Shown here: in pieces, positions 1-5,242 of the stretch | Position numbering within the stretch: the first letter of the stretch is position 1 | How the letters are laid out: each line of letters opens with the position of its first letter | Source: an uncultured Flavobacteriales bacterium | Lineage (GTDB): Bacteria; Bacteroidota; Bacteroidia; Flavobacteriales; Vicingaceae | Direction: 5' to 3' | Assembly (NCBI GenBank): GCA_946886085.1 | Contig: CAMPHX010000126.1 | Coordinates: 1-5,242 of the forward strand | Length of the DNA: 5,242 nt | Notes under the pieces: model-generated | Seen by the model: the letters and a program-made list of their open reading frames with translations, nothing else | Database searches by the model: none | Told to the model about the DNA's origin: nothing | Position numbers and translations under genes: made by a program

Positions 1-21
1 AAAAATAAAATACCTATTTAT

Positions 22-2178
22 CTAATAATAACCTTCCTCTATTAATTCAAAATCGAGTTGTTTTTTAATTAAATCGGCACGTTTTACTTTAATTTTTACT
101 TCATCACCCATCCGGTATTCTTTTCCGGTTTTTCTGCCTTTAGCACAATAATTATCTTTATCAAAGTAATAATAGTCGCTAGCAATATCTTGCATTCTCA
201 CCATTCCTTCACACATGTTTTCTATGATTTCTACATAAATTCCCCATTCGCTAACTCCAGAAATAATACCCATAAATTCTTCTCCGATTTTATCTTTTAA
301 GAATTCTACCTGTTTGTATTTAATAGATTTTCTTTCTGCTTCAGAAGCTAACATTTCCATATCAGAGGAGTGTTTACATTGCTCTTCCAGTTTAGCAGGG
401 TTTACATCACCACCGCCATCTAAATAATGCTGTAACAAGCGGTGAGCCATTACATCAGGATATCTTCGTATAGGAGAAGTAAAATGCGAATAGTGTGAAA
501 AATTTAATCCGTAATGTCCTACATTTTTGGTAGAATAAATTGCCTTTGCCATTGTTCTAATGGTAAGTTGCTCTATCATGTTCTCCTCAGCTTTTCCTTT
601 TACTTCTTCTAATAAATGGTTGATGGAGTTAGCAACTTCTTTTCCTTCTGTAGCCAAACTATAGCCAAACTTTTTTACAAATTCCGATAGAGTTTGCAGT
701 TTCTCTTGATTAGGTTCATCGTGTATTCTGTAAACAAATGTTTTAGGTTTTTTATTTTTTTCGGAAGGTTTCCCAACAAACTCTGCTACTTTTTTATTGG
801 CAAGTAACATAAATTCTTCAATTAACTTATTGGCGTCTTTACTTTCTTTAAAATATACACCTAATGGTTTTCCATCTTCATCAATATGAAACTTCACTTC
901 TAGTCTATCAAAAGCGATAGATCCGGTTTGGAAGCGTTTTTTACGCAATTTTTTTGCGAGAGTATCTAATATTAAAATTTCTTCAGCAAAATCTCCTTCA
1001 CCTTTTTCAATACGTTCTTGTGCTTCTTCATAAGCAAATCTTCTATCCGAAAAAATTACTGTTCTTCCAAACCACTCACTAAGTACTTTAGCATCATCAT
1101 CCAATTCAAAAACAGCCGAAAAACAAAGTTTAGTTTCTTGTGGGCGAAGTGAACAAACACCATTGGAAAGCATTTCGGGCAACATAGGTACAACTCTGTC
1201 CACTAAATAAATAGAAGTAGCTCTTTTGTAAGCTTCTTTATCTAAAATACTATCGGGTTGAATGTAATGTGAAACATCAGCAATGTGTACGCCTATTTCC
1301 CAGTTTCCGTTTTCCAATTTTTGAATAGATAAGGCATCATCAAAATCTTTGGCATCTGCCGGGTCGATAGTAAAAGTAGTTACGGCTCTAAAATCTCTTC
1401 GTTTTTTAATTTCCTGAGCTGTAATTTCTACAGGTAATTTTTCAGCTTCGCGTTCTACATTTGGTGGAAATTCGTAAGGCAAACCATACTCTGCTAAAAT
1501 AGCGTGCATTTCGGTATCGTTTTCACCAGGCCTTCCCAACACATCTATTATCATCCCATAAGGATTTTTTTTATTCTCAGGCCATTCAGTAATTTTCGCT
1601 ACCGCTTTATCGCCATCTTTTGCTCCTTTAAGGTTTTCGTTGGCAATAAAAATATCCATAGGCATTCTGGGGTCATCAATAGCTAAAAAAGCAAAGTTTT
1701 TAGATTTTTGAACAATGCCAATAAACTGTGTTTTGGCTCTTTGAATAATTTCAACAATTTCTCCTTCTAACTTGCTGCTGTTCTTCTTACTCGGATAAAC
1801 ATTTACCTTAACAATATCACCATTAAGGGCATTTTTGGTATTTTTTGCATGAATATAAATATCAGTATCAGCACCTTCTATAACCACATAAGCAGAACCA
1901 CTTTGAGTCATATCTACTTTACCTTCTACAAAATTGGATGATGCTTTTAGTTTAAATGAACCTCTTTGCGGTTCAAATAACCTGCCTTGTTCTACCAATT
2001 CGTCTAAAATAATACTGATTAGTTTTTTGTTAGAAATATCTTTTATTCCTAAGGCTTTACTAATTCTTTTATAATTAAGTGCGGTAGTCGGATTTTGGTT
2101 AAAAATGGAAATAATTTGCTGCTCCAGCGTTTGTTTAAAGTTTCCTGACTTTTCTTTTTTGTTATGTTTTGGTGTCAT
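22..2178 (-). CDS. rnr: Ribonuclease R, 3'-5' exoribonuclease
   Basis: Processive, hydrolytic 3'-5' exoribonuclease of the RNase II/RNB family; in characterised bacteria it degrades structured RNA, takes part in mRNA and rRNA quality control, and works in the cytoplasm. The 718-residue protein has the full family order: basic N-terminus, winged-helix-like segment (about 17-75), two cold-shock/OB modules (about 85-128 and 150-212), RNB catalytic domain (about 261-585) and a C-terminal S1 domain (about 632-713). The metal-binding cluster TIDPADAKDFDDA supplies Asp272, 278, 280 and 281, and the RNB signature HYGLNFSHYSHFTSPIRRYP (555-574) carries the RNA-contacting arginines. It is shorter than the E. 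coli enzyme (about 813 residues) because it stops right after S1, without the long lysine-rich tail. The ATG at 2178 is the first in frame, precedes a basic leader, and has no Shine-Dalgarno. The stop is TAG. It is divergent from the TlpA-like gene. Identification as RNase R rather than RNase II rests on the N-terminal helical domain. Confidence 0.97.
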   Translation of the reverse strand: MTPKHNKKEKSGNFKQTLEQQIISIFNQNPTTALNYKRISKALGIKDISNKKLISIILDELVEQGRLFEPQRGSFKLKASSNFVEGKVDMTQSGSAYVVIEGADTDIYIHAKNTKNALNGDIVKVNVYPSKKNSSKLEGEIVEIIQRAKTQFIGIVQKSKNFAFLAIDDPRMPMDIFIANENLKGAKDGDKAVAKITEWPENKKNPYGMIIDVLGRPGENDTEMHAILAEYGLPYEFPPNVEREAEKLPVEITAQEIKKRRDFRAVTTFTIDPADAKDFDDALSIQKLENGNWEIGVHIADVSHYIQPDSILDKEAYKRATSIYLVDRVVPMLPEMLSNGVCSLRPQETKLCFSAVFELDDDAKVLSEWFGRTVIFSDRRFAYEEAQERIEKGEGDFAEEILILDTLAKKLRKKRFQTGSIAFDRLEVKFHIDEDGKPLGVYFKESKDANKLIEEFMLLANKKVAEFVGKPSEKNKKPKTFVYRIHDEPNQEKLQTLSEFVKKFGYSLATEGKEVANSINHLLEEVKGKAEENMIEQLTIRTMAKAIYSTKNVGHYGLNFSHYSHFTSPIRRYPDVMAHRLLQHYLDGGGDVNPAKLEEQCKHSSDMEMLASEAERKSIKYKQVEFLKDKIGEEFMGIISGVSEWGIYVEIIENMCEGMVRMQDIASDYYYFDKDNYCAKGRKTGKEYRMGDEVKIKVKRADLIKKQLDFELIEEGYY

Positions 2179-2182
2179 ATTA

Positions 2183-2190
2183 CAAAGTAA
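2183..2190 (-). promoter_or_regulatory. Possible -7 box of rnr (weak)
   Basis: On the minus strand this reads TTACTTTG, one mismatch from the Bacteroidota -7 consensus TAnnTTTG, and its last base lies 5 nt before the rnr ATG. I find no TTG at the expected -33 spacing, so support is weak. If real, the transcript would have almost no 5' leader. Confidence 0.22.
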
Positions 2191-2344
2191 ATACTAAAAA
2201 AGTAATATTCCTCATTTTAAAACTCAAAATCATGCTTTAGGTGATTAATTGATAGAATGGTAATTCAAATTTAACTTTGTTTTAGTAAGTTGAAAATTTA
2301 TTTACTCATTTTACTTTATAATAATTAAACTTTTTATTTACTTT
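2184..2344. repeat. 10-bp inverted repeat pair flanking the divergent intergenic region
   Basis: TATTTACTTT occurs on the plus strand at 2335-2344 and, in inverted orientation, on the minus strand at 2193-2184. Each copy sits 5 to 7 nt before the start codon of the gene it faces (TlpA-like gene and rnr). The inner 8 bp, TTTACTTT, also occurs at 2310-2317 on the plus strand. The arms are too far apart for a terminator-like hairpin. They may be promoter -7 boxes, a shared operator or chance in AT-rich DNA. The rest of the 173-bp gap, apart from the promoter at 2249-2279, shows no gene or RNA that I recognise. Confidence 0.35.
2249..2279 (+). promoter_or_regulatory. Bacteroidota-type promoter (-33/-7) for the TlpA-like gene
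   Basis: TTG at 2249-2251, a 20-bp spacer, then TAACTTTG at 2272-2279, an exact match to the Bacteroidota -7 consensus TAnnTTTG at the usual spacing from the -33 element. Transcription would start near 2284-2287 and leave an untranslated leader of about 65 nt before the ATG at 2352. This is the best promoter candidate in the window; it is a consensus match only. Confidence 0.5.
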
Positions 2345-2346
2345 CG
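2339..2346 (+). promoter_or_regulatory. Possible second -7 box just before the TlpA-like ATG
   Basis: TACTTTCG differs from TAnnTTTG at one position and ends 6 nt before the ATG at 2352. There is no TTG 19-21 bp upstream. It would give a leaderless mRNA if used. It could equally be AT-rich leader sequence of no special function. Confidence 0.2.
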
Positions 2347-2351
2347 TTTGT

Positions 2352-3599
2352 ATGAAATGGAAATTAAATTTGATTCTACTTACCCTTATAAGTTCGTGTG
2401 TTGAAAACGAGCAAAAAATAAATACAGTTATGGATTTAGAGCAATTGCAAGAAGGAAGATGGTTGATGAATTTTCAATTAACACCTGAACAACGATTGCC
2501 CGTATTTTTTGATTTACAGAAAAAAAGTAACCAAATAGATGTGGTTTTTATTAATGGAGATGAAAAAGTTCCGGTAAAGAATTTTGTTTTTAAAGATAAT
2601 AAATTTATTGCCGAAGATCCTGTTTTTAACTCGTGGTATGAAATAGAATTTATTGATAATAATCACATTAAAGGTAATTGGTTTAAGGATAAAGTGGATT
2701 ATAAAGTTTCTTTTACGGCTGTTTTTGCAGATAAAAACCGTTTCCCAAAAACAAATAATCCCACCAAACAAGTTGATGTTAACGGAAAATGGAAAGTTGA
2801 TTTTAGTGCTGAAAATCCTGATCAATATTATCCGGCAATTGGTTTATTCGAGCAAAATGGAGATAAGGTTACAGGCACATTTATTACAGAAACAGGCGAT
2901 TATCGATTTTTAGAAGGTAATGTCTATGGAAATGAATTGCTATTGTCTTGTTTTGATGGTTCGCATGCATTTTTATTTAAAGCTACTTTAGAAAAAGATT
3001 CTTTAAAAGGACAGTTTTGGTCGGGGTTACATTGGGAAGAACCTTGGGTAGGCGTTAGAGATAATGATTACGAACTTACTCATCCCGATTCACTTACTTT
3101 TTTAAATGATGGTTATGATAAAGTTGAATTTTCTTTTGAAAATATTGAAGGAAAAACCATTAGCTTAAATGATGAAAGGTATAAAGGAAAAGTAGTTTTG
3201 GTTAACATTATGGGACCTTGGTGTCCGAATTGTAAGGATGAAACGGCTTTTTTAACAGAATTATATGAAAGAAAAAAAGAGGAAGGACTGGAAATTATAG
3301 CACTTTCGTTTGATAGAACGGAAGATAAAGAGGTCGCAAAGAGAAATATAGAAAAAATTAAAACTCATTTTAATACTCAATATGAGTTTCTTTTAGCAGG
3401 AAAGGCTAGTAAAATTGAAGCTGCTAAAGCGTTGCCTATGCTCAACCATATTATGTCTTATCCAACTACTATTTTTATTGATAAACAAGGCAAAGTAAGA
3501 AAAATACGTACTGGTTTTTATGGACCAAGTACCGGAAATTATCACATTAGATACGTTGAAGCAACCAATGATTTTATAGACAAGTTGTTAGGAGAATAA
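2352..3599 (+). CDS. TlpA/ResA-like thioredoxin-domain lipoprotein
   Basis: Predicted extracytoplasmic thiol-disulfide protein of the TlpA/ResA branch; its partner is unknown. The 415-residue product opens with a short lipoprotein signal peptide: MKWK, a hydrophobic stretch and the lipobox ISSC, with Cys16 as lipidation site, which fixes the ATG start. Two similar beta-rich modules follow, about residues 36-125 and 145-236; each begins GRW/GKW and ends in a KGNW/KGQF-type stretch, suggesting an internal duplication. The thioredoxin fold covers about 261-413: strand VVLVNIMGPW, active site W290-CPNC (Cys291, Cys294), and the cis-proline loop SYPTTIFID (Pro371). The segment between them, containing LSFDRTED and LLAGKASKIEAAKALP, fits TlpA-family redoxins. 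Acidic residues after Cys16 (VENE) are suggestive of, but not a clear match to, a Bacteroidota surface-export signal. No Shine-Dalgarno is visible. It is a single-gene unit, divergent from rnr and convergent with lipB. The WCPNC-type redox role is well supported; reductase versus oxidase activity cannot be told. Confidence 0.9.
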   Translation: MKWKLNLILLTLISSCVENEQKINTVMDLEQLQEGRWLMNFQLTPEQRLPVFFDLQKKSNQIDVVFINGDEKVPVKNFVFKDNKFIAEDPVFNSWYEIEFIDNNHIKGNWFKDKVDYKVSFTAVFADKNRFPKTNNPTKQVDVNGKWKVDFSAENPDQYYPAIGLFEQNGDKVTGTFITETGDYRFLEGNVYGNELLLSCFDGSHAFLFKATLEKDSLKGQFWSGLHWEEPWVGVRDNDYELTHPDSLTFLNDGYDKVEFSFENIEGKTISLNDERYKGKVVLVNIMGPWCPNCKDETAFLTELYERKKEEGLEIIALSFDRTEDKEVAKRNIEKIKTHFNTQYEFLLAGKASKIEAAKALPMLNHIMSYPTTIFIDKQGKVRKIRTGFYGPSTGNYHIRYVEATNDFIDKLLGE

Positions 3600-3600
3600 A

Positions 3601-3617
3601 AACTATTAATGGTAGTT
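3601..3617. terminator. Weak stem-loop at the convergent junction, possible bidirectional terminator
   Basis: AACTA and TAGTT form a perfect 5-bp stem around a 7-nt loop in the 24-bp gap between the stop codons of the TlpA-like gene (3599) and lipB (3626). A run of A precedes it and GTTTT follows it, so each strand has a few T residues after the stem. The stem is short and AT-rich, so it would be a poor intrinsic terminator. An alternative pairing of ATTAA with TTAAT overlaps it. Confidence 0.25.
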
Positions 3618-3623
3618 AATGTT

Positions 3624-4325
3624 TTAATTTTGGTGTATTTCTGCTTCAAATAGTGCTGCAAAGTGTTTTTTTAGTTTTTCTTTTACTTCTTCCATATCTA
3701 CTGCTCTGCCTAATTCTTGATACATGGAGGTAACTTGTTTGTCGTCAATTCCACAAGGAATAATATTCCCGAAATATGATAAATCGGGATGGACATTAAA
3801 AGCAAAACCATGCATGGTTACCCATCTGCTACAACGAACGCCCATAGCACAAATTTTTCTTGCTTTTCTTGGGTTGTCAGCATCTAACCAAACACCAGTG
3901 TAGCCTTCATACCTTCCTGCTTCAATGCCGTATTCTGCTAATGTTCTGATAATCATTTCTTCTAAAAAGCGTAAGTATTTGTGAATATCTGTAAAAAACA
4001 GGTCTAAATCTAAAATGGGGTAGCCAACAATTTGTCCCGGACCATGGTAGGTAATATCGCCACCACGATTTATTTTGTAATAGGTTGCTCCTTTTTGCTT
4101 TAGCATGGCTTCCGAAAGTAACAAATGAGCTTCATCACCACTTTTCCCAAGTGTATAAACGTGCGGATGTTCGCAAAAAAGCAAATGGTGTTGAGTTGGG
4201 ATGTTAGTATTGTCTTTTCTATTTTGAATTTTAATATCTATGGTCTCTTTAAAAAGTTGCTCTTGAAAATCCCAAGCTTCTTTGTAATCTATTAATCCTA
4301 AATCGTTAAATAAAACTTTTTGCAT
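3624..4325 (-). CDS. lipB: Octanoyl-ACP:protein N-octanoyltransferase (lipoate biosynthesis)
   Basis: Transfers octanoate from acyl carrier protein to the target lysine of lipoyl domains (2-oxoacid dehydrogenases, glycine cleavage H protein) in the cytoplasm; LipA then inserts sulfur. The protein has 233 residues from the ATG at 4325, near the usual family length. The LipB signature is intact: RGGDITYHGPGQIVGYP (87-103, with His94), catalytic Lys157 in RKICAMGV, the RWVTMHGFAFNV strand (167-178) and catalytic Cys191 in IIPCGIDD. The frame is open upstream to a TTG at 4361, but that would add 12 non-conserved residues and overlap the preceding gene by 17 bp. The ATG gives MQKVLFNDLGLIDYKEAW, which looks like a normal LipB start, so it is preferred. 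No Shine-Dalgarno is visible. The gene starts 19 bp after the serine hydrolase stop and is probably its operon partner. No lipA is in the window. No catalytic residue is missing. Confidence 0.96.
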   Translation of the reverse strand: MQKVLFNDLGLIDYKEAWDFQEQLFKETIDIKIQNRKDNTNIPTQHHLLFCEHPHVYTLGKSGDEAHLLLSEAMLKQKGATYYKINRGGDITYHGPGQIVGYPILDLDLFFTDIHKYLRFLEEMIIRTLAEYGIEAGRYEGYTGVWLDADNPRKARKICAMGVRCSRWVTMHGFAFNVHPDLSYFGNIIPCGIDDKQVTSMYQELGRAVDMEEVKEKLKKHFAALFEAEIHQN

Positions 4326-4344
4326 GCTTAAAGGTGTTGAATTT

Positions 4345-5242
4345 TTATTGCTGAAGAGCAAAATCTAAATAATGATACAAATCTACCGGATGGTAATTAG
4401 GTAAATTTTCTCCTCTTTTATTACCCAATCTAACAATAACTAAACGTTTTGCAGGAATGGTAATAATATACTGACCCTGGATTCCTCTGGCGTAGAAAAA
4501 CCTCATATTTTTATGTTCACCTGTCCAAAGCTGGAAACCATAAAAATCGACCATCTTACCCTTAGCATCTTTTAATCCCTGACGATAATTCATGGCTTGT
4601 TTTAGGTAATCTTCGCTAATTATGGTTTGTCCGTTCCATTTACCTTTGTTAATAATTAGCTGACCAATACGAGCAAAATCTCTAGCATTAGAATAGAAAC
4701 AACAATAGGCTTTTTCTCTTCCATTTTCGTTATCTAAATTCCAAAGAGCTGCATTTTTTGCACCTAAAGGTTGCCAAATTTTTTCGCTCATGTATTCAGC
4801 AATAGTTTGTCCGGTAGCTTTTTCTAAAATAAATGAAAGAATAAGCGTGTTTCCGCCCAAATAACGCCAGGTTTTTCCGGGAGTTTCTGTTACTTCGTAA
4901 TCTTTATTTAGTTCGTATAAATCTGTGCCATAATATGCTTTCGCCATATGTCCGAAGGGGCTTTTATAATCTTCATCAAAATTAATTCCTGAGCTCATGT
5001 TAAGCAGGTGTTTAATCTTTAGTTCAGGGTGGTTTTTATACTCCGGTAAGTAATCTGAAACAGGGTCATTAATACTTTTAATTTTTCCTTCGTCTATGGC
5101 AATTCCTACTAATAAGGCAATAAATGTTTTGGCGACAGAAAAAGAATTGGTTAGTGAATTTTGGTCATATCCTTTCCAATATTTTTCATAAACCAATTCA
5201 CTGTCTTTTACCACTAAAAATGCAACGGGATCGTATTTTTCT
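4345..5242 (-). CDS. Serine hydrolase, beta-lactamase class C fold (5' end outside window)
   Basis: Member of the beta-lactamase/penicillin-binding-protein-like serine hydrolases, a group including esterases, D-aminopeptidases and 6-aminohexanoate-dimer hydrolase (NylB). The visible 298 residues run off the right edge. A GTG at 5214 could be read as a start, but the frame continues to the edge as EKYDPVAFLVVKDSELVYEKYW, the usual first strand of these proteins, so the gene is partial; any signal peptide is out of view. Numbering from the edge, the nucleophile motif SVAK is at 35-38 (Ser35, Lys38; Ser codon 5139-5137), followed by the LLNMSSGI segment. The second motif region reads WRYLGGN (Tyr127), and the KTG-equivalent strand is ARGIQGQYI (251-259), typical of NylB-like members rather than true beta-lactamases. 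The segment NARDFARIG is also family-typical. lipB follows after 19 bp on the same strand. The substrate cannot be assigned; beta-lactam resistance should not be inferred. Confidence 0.88.
   Translation of the reverse strand, partial: EKYDPVAFLVVKDSELVYEKYWKGYDQNSLTNSFSVAKTFIALLVGIAIDEGKIKSINDPVSDYLPEYKNHPELKIKHLLNMSSGINFDEDYKSPFGHMAKAYYGTDLYELNKDYEVTETPGKTWRYLGGNTLILSFILEKATGQTIAEYMSEKIWQPLGAKNAALWNLDNENGREKAYCCFYSNARDFARIGQLIINKGKWNGQTIISEDYLKQAMNYRQGLKDAKGKMVDFYGFQLWTGEHKNMRFFYARGIQGQYIITIPAKRLVIVRLGNKRGENLPNYHPVDLYHYLDFALQQ

Noticed and set aside
1..21. Intrinsic terminator downstream of rnr
   Set aside because: The minus strand is T-rich after the stop codon, but no stem is seen in the 21 bases available; the region is cut by the window edge.
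1504..1686. Plus-strand open frame of 60 codons inside rnr
   Set aside because: It lies wholly antisense to conserved RNase R sequence, has no recognisable domain and looks like a chance frame.
2514..2825. Minus-strand open frame of 103 codons inside the TlpA-like gene
   Set aside because: It is antisense to the lipoprotein; its composition, rich in Ile, Phe, Asn and Lys, is what an AT-rich complement yields, and no family is recognisable.
2653..2913. Plus-strand open frame of 86 codons in another frame of the TlpA-like gene
   Set aside because: Shifted-frame shadow of a well-supported gene, with low-complexity Ile/Leu/Lys content and no start signal. The main frame is continuous here, so no frameshift is implied.
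5212..5214. GTG as the true start of the serine hydrolase
   Set aside because: The open frame continues to the window edge with family-like sequence (DPVAFLVVKDSELVYEKYW), so the real start is outside the window.
4345..5242. Annotation of the serine hydrolase as an AmpC beta-lactamase
   Set aside because: The SxxK motif is shared by many hydrolases. The KTG motif is replaced by a GIQGQ strand, as in NylB-like enzymes, so antibiotic resistance is not supported.

Overview
The window is an AT-rich, gene-dense stretch of bacterial chromosome that looks like Bacteroidota. Pointers to that phylum are the lack of clear Shine-Dalgarno sequences before the start codons, a TTG-N20-TAnnTTTG promoter (the Bacteroidota -33/-7 type) in the only sizeable intergenic gap, a lipoprotein-anchored TlpA-type thioredoxin, and the style of the LipB and RNase R proteins. 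The class within the phylum cannot be fixed from this sequence alone.

Layout from left to right: (1) a complete minus-strand gene for the 3'-5' exoribonuclease RNase R (22-2178); (2) a 173-bp divergent intergenic region (2179-2351) holding a good promoter candidate for the rightward gene and similar short TTTACTTT boxes close to both start codons; (3) a complete plus-strand gene for a lipoprotein with two similar N-terminal beta-rich modules and a C-terminal TlpA/ResA-like thioredoxin domain with a WCPNC active site (2352-3599); (4) a 24-bp convergent junction with a weak inverted repeat; (5) a minus-strand pair, a serine hydrolase of the class C beta-lactamase fold cut by the right edge (4345-5242), followed after 19 bp by lipB, octanoyl-ACP:protein octanoyltransferase (3624-4325), probably co-transcribed.

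The genes do not form an obvious single pathway: RNase R acts in RNA turnover, LipB in lipoic acid attachment, the TlpA-like protein in extracytoplasmic thiol-disulfide chemistry, and the serine hydrolase probably in the periplasm on an unknown ester, amide or peptide. I see no mobile element, CRISPR array, tRNA or rRNA, and no convincing sign of a previously undescribed system. The points most worth a second look are the duplicated N-terminal module of the TlpA-like lipoprotein, the mirrored start-proximal boxes in the divergent region, the altered second catalytic motif of the serine hydrolase and its tight pairing with lipB.
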